A stretch of 64,000 nucleotides of DNA, from NCBI RefSeq assembly GCF_014854695.1, contig NZ_CP027557.1:62001-126000 (forward strand), written 5' to 3'. Position numbers and translations under genes: made by a program. The notes beneath the pieces were generated by a model, which worked only from the letters and a program-made list of their open reading frames with translations, was not told the DNA's origin and searched no databases. The DNA comes from Rhodococcus rhodochrous (GTDB taxonomy: Bacteria; Actinomycetota; Actinomycetes; Mycobacteriales; Mycobacteriaceae). Of this stretch, positions 19,025 to 29,564 are shown one piece after another; positions within the stretch are counted from its first letter, which is position 1, and each line of letters opens with the position of its first letter.

Positions 19025-20068
19025 TCATCGGGTGAATCGCGCTGCCGCGCCCACGAACGGGTCGCGCAGAGCCGTGAACCGGCGTGCGGTCGCCACCCGG
19101 GCAAGGGTTCGGGACGCGCGCACCAGCCGCTGGGTGCGGCGCCGCCGGGTGCGGTCGTATCGCTCCAGCGCCTCGGTCACCGGATGCTCGGACAGCAGGA
19201 CCGCGAGTGTCGCGCCGTCGATCATCGCCTCGCACGCGCCGCGACCGAGATTCGGTGCCATCGCGTGAGCGGCGTCACCGATCAGCGCGACGTTGCCGTG
19301 GACGAAGGACGGCAGCGGGGGCGATTCGTACAGATCGTGGTGCAGCACGTCGGCGGGGTCGATCCGATCGAGCACGTCGCGCACGGCCGGGTGCCAGTCG
19401 CGGTAACGCTCGCGCAGTTCGTCGATGCTCCCCGCTCCGCCGGCCGGGGCGCGCACGGCGGCGAACCAGTTGGTCAGATCCCCGTCACGCGGGGTGATGC
19501 CGAACAGCGCGCCCGGTCCCCACGACTCGCTCGTCGTCGGCACCGTGCCCGATACCCAGCCGCGCCACGCCGAGTAGCCGGTGTACACGGGACGGTAGGC
19601 GGGACCGAACAGCCGGTCGCGCGTCGCGCTGTTGATGCCGTCCGCTGCGATCACGACGTCGTAGGCGGCGAGATCGGGCAACCCGGGTGCCGGCGCTCCG
19701 AACCGGACGGCATCGGACGGAAGCCCCTCGGCCAGGATCGTGAGCAGTTTCGGCCGGGAGAGAAGGACGACCGGTCGCGCCAAGGTGCGGATGCGTCCGA
19801 TCACCCGCCCGTCCCATCGCAGGAAGGCCGCGCCGTCCTGCAGCACGCCGAGCTTCTCCACCTGCCCGCCGAGACCGGAGCCGCAGCCGGCGGTGGTCAG
19901 GGCGTCGAGGGCTTCGGCCCACATGCCGAGTGCGGTGCCCGTCTCCGGAAGGGAGGGTGCGCGTTCGAAGACGTCGACGTGCCAGTCGCGCCGGACGAGC
20001 GCGTTGGCGACGGTGAGCCCGCCGATCCCTCCGCCGAGGATCGCTGCTTTGCCGTGTCGTGCGGTCAT
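19025..20068 (-). CDS. FAD-dependent monooxygenase
   Basis: A 347-residue class A flavoprotein monooxygenase. The dinucleotide fold is AAILGGGIGGLTVANAL, the DG motif is VVIAADGINSATR, and the second FAD motif is ALIGDAAHAMAPNLGRGACEAM. These enzymes hydroxylate aromatic or polyketide-like substrates with NAD(P)H and oxygen, and some confer resistance to antibiotics. It diverges from a TetR repressor across 67 bp that contain two copies of the same palindrome, so it is very probably induced by a small aromatic or antibiotic-like ligand (inference). The substrate cannot be told from sequence. Confidence 0.9.
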   Translation of the reverse strand: MTARHGKAAILGGGIGGLTVANALVRRDWHVDVFERAPSLPETGTALGMWAEALDALTTAGCGSGLGGQVEKLGVLQDGAAFLRWDGRVIGRIRTLARPVVLLSRPKLLTILAEGLPSDAVRFGAPAPGLPDLAAYDVVIAADGINSATRDRLFGPAYRPVYTGYSAWRGWVSGTVPTTSESWGPGALFGITPRDGDLTNWFAAVRAPAGGAGSIDELRERYRDWHPAVRDVLDRIDPADVLHHDLYESPPLPSFVHGNVALIGDAAHAMAPNLGRGACEAMIDGATLAVLLSEHPVTEALERYDRTRRRRTQRLVRASRTLARVATARRFTALRDPFVGAAARFTR

Positions 20069-20079
20069 GACCCGACCGT

Positions 20080-20116
20080 ACTACGGATGTAGTGTCGTGT
20101 CACTACTCCTGTAGTG
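20080..20116. promoter_or_regulatory. Twin TetR operators ACTAC-N4-GTAGT
   Basis: Two perfect palindromes with the same core occupy the divergent gap: ACTACGGATGTAGT (20080-20093) and CACTACTCCTGTAGTG (20101-20116). The centres are 22 bp apart, two helical turns, suited to two dimers binding the same face. They lie between the flavin monooxygenase (start 20068) and the TetR gene (start 20136), so both promoters would be blocked. Confidence 0.75.
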
Positions 20117-20135
20117 AATCTCGTAGGATCGAGTC

Positions 20136-20720
20136 GTGACCGACGAACGCCCTCGGGTGGCAACCGACAAGCGCACAGCGGTTCTCGACGCTGCGATCCA
20201 TCTGGTGGGGACCGAAGGGCTGCGCGCCCTCACCCACCGCCGCGTCGATGCCATGGCGGGTGTGCCGGCCGGATCCACGTCGAACTACTTCCGCACCCGC
20301 CAGGCCCTCGTCGAAGGAGTGCTCGACAGGCTCCTCGAGCAGGACCGGGTCCAGCTCGCGGCGATCGGCGCCGCGTTGCCGGGCGACGCGCGTGAGCTCG
20401 AAGACCTGATGCACGGTTATGTGATGTTCGTTACGGGGGACGACCTCGTGCGAACCCGCGCACGCTTCGCGATGTTCGTCGAGGCGATGGCGACGCCCGA
20501 ACTGCGTGCCGGGGTCGAGACCCGCCGCAGCGAACTGCGCGGATGGATCGGGACGGTGCTCGCGGGCCTCGACGTCGACGATTCCGTCACCGCCGCGCGG
20601 GTTCTCATCGACTACCTGGACGGACTGATCCTGCATCGCTGCACCTCGCACGACGACGGACCGGACCCGCGCGACGGCGTGTCCCGGATGGTGCGAATGC
20701 TCCTTTCCACGGCAGGGTGA
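20136..20720 (+). CDS. TetR-family transcriptional regulator
   Basis: A 194-residue TetR repressor starting at GTG. The N-terminal helix-turn-helix is LTHRRVDAMAGVPAGSTSNYFRTRQAL (about residues 32-58), close to the AcrR/YxaF type with the ST-NYF recognition helix. The C-terminal half is the helical ligand domain, with a DGLILHR segment near residue 170. It faces the flavin monooxygenase and probably represses it and itself through the twin ACTAC-N4-GTAGT palindromes. The inducer is unknown. Confidence 0.9.
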   Translation: MTDERPRVATDKRTAVLDAAIHLVGTEGLRALTHRRVDAMAGVPAGSTSNYFRTRQALVEGVLDRLLEQDRVQLAAIGAALPGDARELEDLMHGYVMFVTGDDLVRTRARFAMFVEAMATPELRAGVETRRSELRGWIGTVLAGLDVDDSVTAARVLIDYLDGLILHRCTSHDDGPDPRDGVSRMVRMLLSTAG

Positions 20721-21021
20721 CGCCCGCGATTCCGGTGCGTTACGGCTGCGTTTCCGCAGGTGGGCGGGAGAATAGGGCAGGCTTGCTTGCATTACCCCCC
20801 GCCACCTGGCATATCGTTCATTTCGAAGACGGTGGGACCACGACGTCCCACCGGTCGCCGGATCCACGCTCGTGCTGCCGAAAAAGGCACCCGCACCGTC
20901 GCGGATGAGCGGATACTGGCGATGTCGAAGGTATCGGGCACCCGGCCGATACCCGTCTACGGCAGTAGATGGCCATCAGCGCTGCTGGTCGTCGGTGCTA
21001 TCGCATCAACGAAGGCTAGGT
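20721..21021 (+). other. Leader region upstream of gltB with two hairpins
   Basis: A 301-bp gap with no convincing gene. It contains two perfect stem-loops: CGGTGGGA with TCCCACCG (20830-20853) and GGTATCGG with CCGATACC (20930-20953). The first may end the TetR transcript, though it has no T-run. The second lies 69 bp before the gltB start and may be part of its leader. I recognise no riboswitch class in it. Confidence 0.4.
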
Positions 21022-24000
21022 ATGACTCATCTCCCCGGGCCTCGAGGGCTCTACCACCCGGCGAACGAGCACGACTCCTGTGGCGTCGCGTTCGTCGTCG
21101 ACATGCACGGTCGTCGCAGTCGCGACATCGTGGAGAAGGCGATCACCGCCCTGGTGAATCTCGAACACCGCGGTGCAGCGGGAGCGGAACAGAACACCGG
21201 CGACGGCGCCGGCATCCTGATCCAGGTCCCCGACGCCTACTTCCGTGAGGTCGTCGACTTCGATCTTCCCGCCGAAGGCGCATACGCGACCGGTATCGCG
21301 TTCCTGCCCAAGGACACAGCCAAGGCCGACGCCGCGGCCGCCGAGGTCGACCGCATCGTCGCCGAAGAGGGCCTCGAGGTCCTCGGCTGGCGCGAGGTGC
21401 CGATCGACGAGTCCGAGCTGGGTTCCATGGCCAAGGACGCCATGCCTACCTTCCGGCAGATCTTCATCGCCTCCGGCGCCCGCGCGCTCACCGGCCTCGA
21501 GCTCGAGCGCCGCGCGTACGTCGTGCGCAAGCGCACCGAGCACGAGCTCGGCCACCACGGCGCGGGCGAGGACGGTCCCGGCAGCGAGACCGTCTACTTC
21601 CCGAGCCTGTCGGCATCGACCTTCGTCTACAAGGGCATGCTCACCACGCCCCAGATGAAGGGCTTCTACCGCGACCTGCAGGACGAGCGCGTCGTCTCGG
21701 CCCTCGGCCTCGTGCACTCGCGGTTCTCCACCAACACGTTCCCGTCGTGGCCGCTCGCGCATCCCTTCCGCCGCGTGGCGCACAACGGCGAGATCAACAC
21801 CGTCACGGGCAACGCCAACTGGATGCGCGCCCGTGAGGCACTCATCGACACCGAGGTCTTCGGCGGTCGCGACAAGCTCGAGAAGATCTTCCCGGTCTGC
21901 ACGCCGGGCGCGTCCGACACCGCGCGTTTCGACGAGGTGCTCGAACTGCTGCACCTCGGTGGCCGCAGCCTGCCGCACGCCGTGCTCATGATGATCCCCG
22001 AGGCGTGGGAGCGCCACGACTCGATGGATCCGGCACGTCGCGCGTTCTACGAGTACCACGCGGCCCTCATGGAGCCGTGGGACGGACCGGCCTCGGTGTG
22101 CTTCACCGACGGCACCGTCATCGGCGCCGTGCTCGACCGCAACGGCCTGCGCCCCTCGCGTGCCTGGGTCACCGACGACGGCCTCGTCGTCATGGCCTCC
22201 GAAGTGGGTGTGCTCGACATCCCCACCGAGAAGATCGTCAGCAAGCGCCGCCTGCAGCCGGGCCGCATGTTCCTCGTCGACACGGCCAAGGGCCGCATCG
22301 TCGAGGACGAGGAGATCAAGCGCGAGCTCGCCGCCGAGCATCCCTACGAGGAGTGGGTCGCCAACGGCGTCACCCGTCTCGAGGATCTGCCCGAGAGCAA
22401 GTACACCTACATGTCGCACGAGCGTGTCGTGCTGCGGCAGCAGGTCTTCGGCTACACCCGCGAAGAGGTCGACCTCCTCGTCAAGCCGATGGCGGCCTCC
22501 GGCGCCGAGGCGCTCGGCTCGATGGGCACCGACACGCCGATCGCCGTGCTGTCGTCGCGTCCGCGTCAGCTGTTCGACTTCTTCTCGCAGCTGTTCGCCC
22601 AGGTCACCAACCCGCCGCTCGACGCGATCCGCGAGGAGATCGTCACCAGCATGGGCGGCATGCTCGGCCCCGAGGGCGACCTGCTGAACCCGACCGAGGC
22701 GTCGTGCAGGCAGATCCTCATCGGTGCGCCGGTCATCGACAACGACGACCTGCAGAAGCTCATCCACGTCAACGACGAGAAGCAGTTCCCCGGCTTCAAC
22801 AGCGTCATCATCCGCGGCCTGTACCCGGTCGCGGAGGGCGGTGAGGGTCTGCGTCGCGCGCTCGCCTCGATCCGCGAGCAGGTCTCGCAGGCCATCGAGA
22901 AGGGCGCACGCCTGATCGTGCTGTCCGACCGCGAGTCCGACGAGAAGCTGGCGCCGATCCCGTCGCTGCTGCTCACCTCCGCGGTGCACCACCACCTCGT
23001 CCGTGAGAAGACCCGCACCAAGGTCGGTCTGCTCGTCGAGGCCGGCGACGCCCGCGAGGTCCACCACATCGCCGCCCTGTGCGGTTTCGGTGCGGCCGTG
23101 GTCAACCCGTACATGGCGTTCGAGAGCATCGACGAGCTGCTGCAGAACGGCGACCTGCCCGAGGGCATGACCCTCGACAAGGCCATCGCCAACTACATCA
23201 AGGCGGCCTCGAAGGGCGTGCTCAAGGTGATGTCCAAGATGGGCATCTCCACGCTCGCCTCCTACACCGGTGCGCAGCTGTTCCAGGTCATCGGCCTGTC
23301 GCAGGAACTCGTCGACGAGTACTTCACCGGTCTGCAGTCGCAGCTCGGCGGCGTCGGTCTCGACGAGATCGCCGCGGACGTCGCGGCCCGTCACCGCACG
23401 GCCTTCCTCGACCGCCAGTCCGAGCGCGCGCACCGTGAGCTCGAAGTGGGCGGCGAGTACCAGTGGCGTCGTGAGGGCGAGTACCACCTGTTCAACCCGG
23501 ACACGGTGTTCAAGCTCCAGCACGCGACCCGCACCGGCCAGTACTCGATCTTCAAGGAGTACACGAAGCTCGTCGACGACCAGTCGGAGCGACTCGCGTC
23601 GCTGCGCGGTCTGTTCGAGTTCAAGAAGGGCGTGCGCCCGCCGGTGCCGCTCGACGAGGTCGAGTCGGCGAGCGAGATCGTCAAGCGCTTCTCGACCGGT
23701 GCGATGAGCTACGGCTCCATCTCGGCCGAGGCGCACGAGACCCTCGCGATCGCGATGAACCGTCTCGGTGGCCGCTCGAACTCCGGTGAGGGCGGCGAGC
23801 ACCCGAGCCGCTTCACCCCGGACGAGAACGGCGACTGGCGGCGCTCGGCGATCAAGCAGGTCGCCTCGGGTCGCTTCGGTGTGACCGCGCACTACCTGAG
23901 CAACTGCACCGACATCCAGATCAAGATGGCGCAGGGCGCGAAGCCCGGTGAAGGCGGCCAGCTGCCGCCGCACAAGGTGTACCCGTGGGTCGCCGAGGTC

Positions 24001-25617
24001 CGTGGTTCGACGCCGGGCGTCGGCCTGATCTCGCCGCCGCCGCACCACGACATCTACTCGATCGAGGATCTCGCGCAGCTGATCCACGACCTCAAGAACG
24101 CCAACCCGAAGGCCCGCATCCACGTGAAGCTGGTCTCCGAGCTCGGTGTCGGCACGGTCGCCGCGGGTGTGTCGAAGGCACACGCCGACGTCGTGCTCAT
24201 CTCGGGTCACGACGGTGGTACCGGTGCGTCGCCGCTGACCTCCCTCAAGCACGCGGGTGCTCCCTGGGAGATCGGTCTCGCCGAGACCCAGCAGACGCTG
24301 ATGCTCAACGGTCTGCGCGACCGCATCGTCGTGCAGGTCGACGGTCAGATGAAGACCGGCCGCGACGTCGTCGTCGCCGCTCTCCTCGGTGCCGAGGAGT
24401 ACGGTTTCGCGACCGCGCCGCTCGTGGTCTCGGGCTGCATCATGATGCGCGTGTGCCACCTCGACACCTGCCCCGTGGGTGTCGCGACGCAGAACCCGGT
24501 GCTGCGCAAGCGGTTCACCGGCAAGCCGGAGTTCGTCGAGAACTTCATGCTGTACATCGCCGAAGAGGTGCGCGAGTACCTCGCCGAGCTCGGTTTCCGC
24601 AGCCTCGACGAGGCCATCGGCCAGGTGGACGTCCTCGACACCCGCAAGGCCGTCGAGCACTACCGCGCGTCGAAGCTCGACCTGTCGCCGCTGCTCGAGA
24701 AGGTCACCTCCCCGATCTACGGGGAGCAGGACATGCACTGCACCAAGGAGCAGTACCACGCTCTCGACAAGGCACTCGACAACGAGCTGATCGCGAAGGC
24801 GCAGCCCGCTCTCGAGTCGGGCACGCCGGTCTCGTTCGACACCCCGATCACCAACGTCAACCGCACCGTCGGCACGATGCTCGGCCACGAGCTCACCAAG
24901 AAGTACGGTGCGGAAGGGTTGCCGGACAACACGATCGACATCACCTTCACGGGTTCGGCCGGCAACAGCTTCGGTGCGTTCGTCCCGCGCGGCATCACGA
25001 TGCGGCTCAACGGCGACGCGAACGACTTCGTCGGCAAGGGCCTGTCGGGTGGTCGCATCATCGTGCGCCCGCCGCACAATGCGGCCGAGGGTTTCGTGCC
25101 CGAGGACAACATCATCGCCGGCAACGTCATCCTGTTCGGTGCCACCTCGGGTGAGGTCCTCATCCGCGGCATCGCGGGTGAGCGCTTCGCGGTCCGCAAC
25201 TCCGGAGCCACGGCCGTCGTCGAAGGCGTCGGCGACCACGGCTGCGAGTACATGACGGGTGGCAAGGTCGTCATCCTCGGCAAGACCGGCCGCAACTTCG
25301 GTGCAGGCATGTCCGGTGGCGTCGCGTTCGTGTACAACCCGGACAAGGACTTCGAGAACAACCTGAACACCGAGCTGGTCGACCTCGAGGATCTCGAGGG
25401 CGAGGACTTCGCGTGGCTCAAGGGCGCCGTCGAACGGCATCGTGACGAAACGGGCTCCGAGGTCGCAGCCCGCATCCTGGCCGACTGGTCACAACAGGTC
25501 AGCCACTTCGCGAAGGTCATGCCTCGCGATTACAAGAAGGTACTCATGGCTATCAAGGACGCCACCATCCGTGGTGCGAACGTGGACGAGGCGATCATGG
25601 AGGCTGCTCGTGGCTGA
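21022..25617 (+). CDS. gltB: Glutamate synthase (GOGAT) large subunit
   Basis: A 1531-residue alpha subunit of NADPH glutamate synthase, which transfers the glutamine amide nitrogen to 2-oxoglutarate. The class II amidotransferase nucleophile is Cys20 in [10 protein letters not shown], exposed after removal of a 19-residue propeptide. The central and FMN-binding domains follow ([16 protein letters not shown] and [20 protein letters not shown], then [14 protein letters not shown]). The 3Fe-4S cysteines are in [18 protein letters not shown]. The C-terminal beta-helix ([19 protein letters not shown]) is complete. ATG 21022 was chosen because homology starts there, although the ribosome-binding site is weak. 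It overlaps gltD by eight bases. Confidence 0.98.
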   Translation: MTHLPGPRGLYHPANEHDSCGVAFVVDMHGRRSRDIVEKAITALVNLEHRGAAGAEQNTGDGAGILIQVPDAYFREVVDFDLPAEGAYATGIAFLPKDTAKADAAAAEVDRIVAEEGLEVLGWREVPIDESELGSMAKDAMPTFRQIFIASGARALTGLELERRAYVVRKRTEHELGHHGAGEDGPGSETVYFPSLSASTFVYKGMLTTPQMKGFYRDLQDERVVSALGLVHSRFSTNTFPSWPLAHPFRRVAHNGEINTVTGNANWMRAREALIDTEVFGGRDKLEKIFPVCTPGASDTARFDEVLELLHLGGRSLPHAVLMMIPEAWERHDSMDPARRAFYEYHAALMEPWDGPASVCFTDGTVIGAVLDRNGLRPSRAWVTDDGLVVMASEVGVLDIPTEKIVSKRRLQPGRMFLVDTAKGRIVEDEEIKRELAAEHPYEEWVANGVTRLEDLPESKYTYMSHERVVLRQQVFGYTREEVDLLVKPMAASGAEALGSMGTDTPIAVLSSRPRQLFDFFSQLFAQVTNPPLDAIREEIVTSMGGMLGPEGDLLNPTEASCRQILIGAPVIDNDDLQKLIHVNDEKQFPGFNSVIIRGLYPVAEGGEGLRRALASIREQVSQAIEKGARLIVLSDRESDEKLAPIPSLLLTSAVHHHLVREKTRTKVGLLVEAGDAREVHHIAALCGFGAAVVNPYMAFESIDELLQNGDLPEGMTLDKAIANYIKAASKGVLKVMSKMGISTLASYTGAQLFQVIGLSQELVDEYFTGLQSQLGGVGLDEIAADVAARHRTAFLDRQSERAHRELEVGGEYQWRREGEYHLFNPDTVFKLQHATRTGQYSIFKEYTKLVDDQSERLASLRGLFEFKKGVRPPVPLDEVESASEIVKRFSTGAMSYGSISAEAHETLAIAMNRLGGRSNSGEGGEHPSRFTPDENGDWRRSAIKQVASGRFGVTAHYLSNCTDIQIKMAQGAKPGEGGQLPPHKVYPWVAEVRGSTPGVGLISPPPHHDIYSIEDLAQLIHDLKNANPKARIHVKLVSELGVGTVAAGVSKAHADVVLISGHDGGTGASPLTSLKHAGAPWEIGLAETQQTLMLNGLRDRIVVQVDGQMKTGRDVVVAALLGAEEYGFATAPLVVSGCIMMRVCHLDTCPVGVATQNPVLRKRFTGKPEFVENFMLYIAEEVREYLAELGFRSLDEAIGQVDVLDTRKAVEHYRASKLDLSPLLEKVTSPIYGEQDMHCTKEQYHALDKALDNELIAKAQPALESGTPVSFDTPITNVNRTVGTMLGHELTKKYGAEGLPDNTIDITFTGSAGNSFGAFVPRGITMRLNGDANDFVGKGLSGGRIIVRPPHNAAEGFVPEDNIIAGNVILFGATSGEVLIRGIAGERFAVRNSGATAVVEGVGDHGCEYMTGGKVVILGKTGRNFGAGMSGGVAFVYNPDKDFENNLNTELVDLEDLEGEDFAWLKGAVERHRDETGSEVAARILADWSQQVSHFAKVMPRDYKKVLMAIKDATIRGANVDEAIMEAARG

Positions 25618-27061
25618 TCCCACCGGTTTCCTCAAGCACGGTTCCCGCGAGACGCCGGTCCGCCGGCCCGTCCCGCTGCGACTCCTCGACTGGAAGGAGG
25701 TCTACGAGCCGTTCCCGCTCGACACCCTCCGGACCCAGGCAAGCCGTTGCATGGACTGCGGTATCCCCTTCTGCCACAACGGTTGCCCGCTCGGGAATCT
25801 CATCCCCGAGTGGAACGACCTCGCCTACAAGGGCAAGTGGGAGGACGGGATCGAGCGTCTCCACGCCACGAACAACTTCCCCGAGTTCACCGGCCGGCTC
25901 TGCCCGGCGCCCTGCGAGGCGTCGTGCGTGCTCGGCATCAACCAGGACCCGGTGACCATCAAGCAGGTCGAGGTCGAGCTGGTCGAGAAGGCCTTCGACG
26001 ACGGCCGCGTCAAGCCGGTTCCGCCGTCGAAGCTCACCGGCCGCAAGGTCGCGGTCGTCGGTTCCGGGCCCGCGGGCCTCGCTGCGGCACAGCAGCTCAC
26101 GCGTGCCGGTCACTCCGTGACGGTGTTCGAGCGGGCCGACCGCATCGGTGGTCTGCTCCGATACGGCATCCCCGAGTTCAAGATGGAGAAGCGCTTCATC
26201 GACCGCCGTCTCGCGCAGATGGAGGCCGAGGGCACCGTCTTCAAGCCGGGCGTGAACGTGGGTGTCGACATCACCGCCGACGAGCTGCGCGAGCAGTTCG
26301 ACGCCGTGGTGCTCGCCGGCGGCGCGACCGTCGCCCGCGACCTGCAGATCCCCGGACGCGAACTCGACGGCATCCACCAGGCGATGGAATTCCTGCCGAT
26401 CGCCAACCGCGTGCAGCTCGGCGACCTGCCGGCCCCGACCATCACGGCCGAGGGTAAGAAGGTCGTCATCATCGGCGGTGGCGACACCGGCGCAGACTGC
26501 CTGGGCACCTCGCACCGTCAGGGTGCGGCGAGCGTCCACCAGTTCGAGATCATGCCGCGGCCGCCGGAGCAGCGCGCCGAGTCCACCCCGTGGCCGACCT
26601 ACCCCCTCATGTACCGCGTCTCGTCGGCGCACGAGGAGGGCGGCGAGCGCGTCTTCTCCGTCAACACCGAGGAATTCGTCGGTAAGGACGGCAAGGTCAC
26701 CGCGCTCAAGGCACACGAGGTGCAGATGGTCGACGGTCGCTTCGAGAAGGTCGAAGGCAGCGACTTCGAACTCGAGGCCGATCTGGTGCTGCTCGCCATG
26801 GGCTTCACCGGTGCCGAGAAGCCCGGTCTGCTCACCGATCTCGGTGTCGACTTCGACCAGCGCGGCAACGTCGCCCGCTCGTCGGAGTGGGCCACCAACG
26901 TCGACGGCGTCTTCGTCGCCGGCGACATGGGTCGCGGACAGTCGCTCATCGTCTGGGCGATCGCCGAGGGTCGCGCGTGCGCCGCTGCGGTGGATCGTTT
27001 CCTCGAGGGTGAGACGGCACTGCCGGCGCCGATCGCGACCACCACGATGCCGCAGCGCTGA
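25610..27061 (+). CDS. gltD: Glutamate synthase small subunit
   Basis: A 483-residue beta subunit that passes electrons from NADPH to GltB. Two cysteine clusters for the 4Fe-4S centres lie at the N-terminus ([17 protein letters not shown] and [12 protein letters not shown]). An FAD Rossmann motif ([17 protein letters not shown]) and an NADPH motif ([15 protein letters not shown]) follow, and the closing [18 protein letters not shown] binds FAD. The GTG start at 25610 lies eight bases inside gltB, giving translational coupling that keeps the subunits at equal ratio. A strong stem-loop lies 76 bp after the stop. Confidence 0.98.
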   Translation: MADPTGFLKHGSRETPVRRPVPLRLLDWKEVYEPFPLDTLRTQASRCMDCGIPFCHNGCPLGNLIPEWNDLAYKGKWEDGIERLHATNNFPEFTGRLCPAPCEASCVLGINQDPVTIKQVEVELVEKAFDDGRVKPVPPSKLTGRKVAVVGSGPAGLAAAQQLTRAGHSVTVFERADRIGGLLRYGIPEFKMEKRFIDRRLAQMEAEGTVFKPGVNVGVDITADELREQFDAVVLAGGATVARDLQIPGRELDGIHQAMEFLPIANRVQLGDLPAPTITAEGKKVVIIGGGDTGADCLGTSHRQGAASVHQFEIMPRPPEQRAESTPWPTYPLMYRVSSAHEEGGERVFSVNTEEFVGKDGKVTALKAHEVQMVDGRFEKVEGSDFELEADLVLLAMGFTGAEKPGLLTDLGVDFDQRGNVARSSEWATNVDGVFVAGDMGRGQSLIVWAIAEGRACAAAVDRFLEGETALPAPIATTTMPQR

Positions 27062-27136
27062 GCGCGGAAATCTATCGGCGTCCGAGTGGCGCCGGAGAGT
27101 TGAGCGCTCCAGCGTCGCAGCGCTGAACGAGGTACG

Positions 27137-27176
27137 ACCACTGGGCCGCACACCGGAAGGTGTGCGGCCCAGTGGT
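27137..27176 (+). terminator. Strong stem-loop after gltBD
   Basis: A perfect 18-bp stem (27137-27154 with 27159-27176; arm starts ACCACTGGGCC) closed by the tetraloop GGAA. No T-run follows. A GNRA loop on such a stem is very stable, so it should end or stabilise the 3' end of the gltBD message. Confidence 0.7.
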
Positions 27177-27193
27177 GTTCGTGGGTCCAGATC

Positions 27194-27234
27194 TCGGTGG
27201 ATCCGCCCCCGTTTTCCGGGGTTGGATCCACCGA
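27194..27234. terminator. Second stem-loop between gltD and the convergent thiolase
   Basis: TCGGTGGATCC (27194-27204) pairs perfectly with GGATCCACCGA (27224-27234), and the loop contains a further CCCCG/CGGGG stem. It lies seven bases from the stop of the convergent thiolase, so it probably serves that gene's transcript on the minus strand. Confidence 0.6.
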
Positions 27235-27241
27235 AATCCGT

Positions 27242-28429
27242 TCAGCACCGCCGCAGGATGAGCGCCGCTCCGAGACCGAGTGCCGCGGGAATCGTGACGA
27301 GCGCGTACTCGCCACCCGTCCGCTCCAGCCGGTCGAGGGCCCGGGCGACGAGGATCCCACCGGTGGCGCCGAGCGGATGACCGACGGCCAGCGCGCCACC
27401 GAAGGTGTTGACGCAGGCGGGATCGAGATCCAGTTCCTCGATCATCATCAGGGGAGTGACCGCGAAGGATTCGTTGACCTCGACGACGTCCAGGTCCGCC
27501 GCCGTGATCCCGGCCCGTTCCAGCGCACGCGTCGAGGCGTCGACGGGTGCGGTGAGAAGCGGTGAGCGGACAGCGCTCTGGGCCGCGGCGACGATCTGTG
27601 CCCGAGGCTCCCGCGACAGTTCGGACCCCACCTCGGCGTCGCCGATCAGCACCGCGGACGCACCGTCCACCAATTGCGGTGCGGTGGCCACGGTGTGCAG
27701 TCCCGTCGCAGGTCGCGGTGAACCGGGCAGGTGCCGCGCCACGCGTTCCCAGGCGGGATCGTCGCCGAAGAGAGCGGGTAGTGCCGCGAGATCGCCGACG
27801 GTCACGTCGGCTCGAACGCCTTCGTCCGAATCGAGTTCCACATCACCGGCTTTCGTCGCGACCAGGGACGAGCCGGCCGGTGCCTGCGCGGCGCGGTGGT
27901 GCGAGGACACGGCGTACTCGTCGAGTTGTTCCCGGGTGAAGCCGTAGCGCGCCGCCGTGAGATCGGCCGACACGCCGATGGTGACGAAACCGGTGCGCTC
28001 GCCGAGTTCCGGATCGACGGCGATCGGTGGCGAATCGGCGAACATCGGTACGCGCGACATCGACTCGACACCCCCGGCGACGACGGCGCGCGCGTTGCCG
28101 GTGGCCACGCGCATCGCACCGGTCTCCACGGCGTCGAGCCCGGAACAGCACAGTCTCGACACGACGCCACCGGAGACGTGATCCGGCCAGCCGGCCCACT
28201 GCACCGCGGCCCGTGCGATGTTGCCCGACTGTTCGCCGGTGACGGTGCTGATGCCGAGCACGACGTCGTCGACGACATCGGAGGCGCCGCACCGTTCGTC
28301 GAGTGCCTCGAGCAACCGCCCGATCAGTTCGACGGGCGGAACACCCGCGAGGGTGCCCCCGCCCTTCCGTACGCGCGCCCGGGGGAGTCGGACGGCGTCG
28401 TAGACGTAGGCGGGATTGTTGCTGTTCAC
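27242..28429 (-). CDS. Thiolase-family protein with altered third active-site motif
   Basis: A 395-residue thiolase (acetyl-CoA acyltransferase type). The nucleophile region is SRLCCSGLDAVE, the Asn motif is VNESFAV, and the His motif is FGGALAVGHPLGATGG, all in normal order. The third motif, which normally carries the catalytic base Cys (TxCxGxGxG), reads TIPAALGLGAAL here, with Pro381 in the Cys position. Degradative thiolases usually need that Cys, so the enzyme may be inactive, use another base, or do different chemistry. It is the only gene between the HxlR regulator and the gltBD terminators and runs in the same direction as the regulator, 67 bp downstream of it. Confidence 0.85.
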   Translation of the reverse strand: MNSNNPAYVYDAVRLPRARVRKGGGTLAGVPPVELIGRLLEALDERCGASDVVDDVVLGISTVTGEQSGNIARAAVQWAGWPDHVSGGVVSRLCCSGLDAVETGAMRVATGNARAVVAGGVESMSRVPMFADSPPIAVDPELGERTGFVTIGVSADLTAARYGFTREQLDEYAVSSHHRAAQAPAGSSLVATKAGDVELDSDEGVRADVTVGDLAALPALFGDDPAWERVARHLPGSPRPATGLHTVATAPQLVDGASAVLIGDAEVGSELSREPRAQIVAAAQSAVRSPLLTAPVDASTRALERAGITAADLDVVEVNESFAVTPLMMIEELDLDPACVNTFGGALAVGHPLGATGGILVARALDRLERTGGEYALVTIPAALGLGAALILRRC

Positions 28430-28496
28430 CGTTATCGACTCCGACCGACGTATTCACTACAACTACCGAAGTGATACCGGTCTCCCGCGGACGGTG

Positions 28497-29441
28497 TCAA
28501 GCGTGGGGACGCGGCACGATCGACTCGATACGCGCGGACTCCCGATTCACGGGACCGTCGCAACCCCGGCACTGGAGTTCGGGACGCAACAGACCGCCGC
28601 AGTCCCGATGCAGGACCTGCAGCGGGCCTGGCACCTGCGGAAACGCCTGCATCGACCACCGGATCAGGAAGACGAAGACCCCGAACAGTGCGCGACCCCG
28701 CGGTGTCAGGCGGTACTCCCGCTCGGAGCCGGCCGGACGCTCCAGGATCTCGACGGCGCACAGGCGGGCCAGCCGGTCGGTGAGTGTCGTGGGGGAGATG
28801 TCGAGCGCCGACCGGAACCGGCCGAAACGGCGGGTGCCGGCCAGGGCCAGGCCGGTGATCGCGCCGCTCCACCGGTCGCCGATCGCCTCCATGACGGCGT
28901 TGAACTGCATGTCCGCGCCCGCGGCGCCGCGAGCCGGACCTCGGGTGGATCGTCGCCGCGCACCCGAGGTGACGGTCCAGATCGCTTCGGCATCCATCTC
29001 GATGTCGGTATCGGCGCCGGTCACCGGGGTGCCGCACGCCCCGCACCGGATCGTGGCCGGACCGCGGTGCCCACACGCGGTGTGGACGAGATCGGGCTGC
29101 CATGCCCCCTCGGGTGTCCACTCCCGCTGCCAGCCCCAGATGCACACGAGGATCGGCCAGGTCGCGTTCCCGAGTTCGGTCAGCAGGTAGTCGTGACGAT
29201 CCGAGCCGGCCGACTGCGGTGAACGTTCCAGCACACCGGCCTCGGCCAGCGAGTTCAGCCGGTCGGTCAGCACCGACGGCGGTGCGCCGGTCAGCTCGAG
29301 CCACCGGGTGAAGCGGGTCGTGCCGCTCACGAAGGCGTGCCCGAGCAGCGCGAGGGTCAGGCGGTCTCCCAGCAGGTCGAGGGTGGCCGCGACCGGATTG
29401 ACGGCAGCGCGGGTCTCGTCCGGTGTGTTGTTCGGATCCAC
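28497..29441 (-). CDS. Double-domain HxlR-family regulator
   Basis: A 314-residue protein made of two HxlR (MarR-like) winged-helix domains in tandem, where most HxlR proteins have one and work as dimers. The first spans about residues 15-105 (LLGDRLTLALLGHAFVSG, then PSVLTDRLNSLAEAGVLER). The second spans about 175-270 (AIGDRWSGAITGLALAG, then PTTLTDRLARLCAVEILER). Each is followed by a Cys-containing tail: CGHRGPATIRCGACG, and CGGLLRPELQCRGCDG, both resembling zinc ribbons. It is thus a covalent pseudo-dimer with two probable zinc knuckles. It diverges from the second thiolase/carotenoid-oxygenase operon. It starts at GTG. Confidence 0.85.
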   Translation of the reverse strand: MDPNNTPDETRAAVNPVAATLDLLGDRLTLALLGHAFVSGTTRFTRWLELTGAPPSVLTDRLNSLAEAGVLERSPQSAGSDRHDYLLTELGNATWPILVCIWGWQREWTPEGAWQPDLVHTACGHRGPATIRCGACGTPVTGADTDIEMDAEAIWTVTSGARRRSTRGPARGAAGADMQFNAVMEAIGDRWSGAITGLALAGTRRFGRFRSALDISPTTLTDRLARLCAVEILERPAGSEREYRLTPRGRALFGVFVFLIRWSMQAFPQVPGPLQVLHRDCGGLLRPELQCRGCDGPVNRESARIESIVPRPHA

Positions 29442-29564
29442 GACCGACCTCTCTCGGATGCGTGACCGTCGTTGCGGGCCCTCTGTCCGAATGCTTCAAT
29501 AACTGTACTGATCGAGGCGGGGACACCCGCCGTGAACCCACTCTTCCAATTCGACCCTTGCGGA

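Noticed and set aside
21016-25440. Very long open frame on the minus strand opposite gltB
   Set aside because: It mirrors the codon bias of gltB at high GC; its translation is low-complexity Asp/Glu/Arg/Val without any recognisable domain.
27137-27234. Paired inverted repeats after gltD as an insertion-sequence remnant
   Set aside because: No transposase fragment or target duplication; each repeat is better explained as a terminator for one of the convergent genes.
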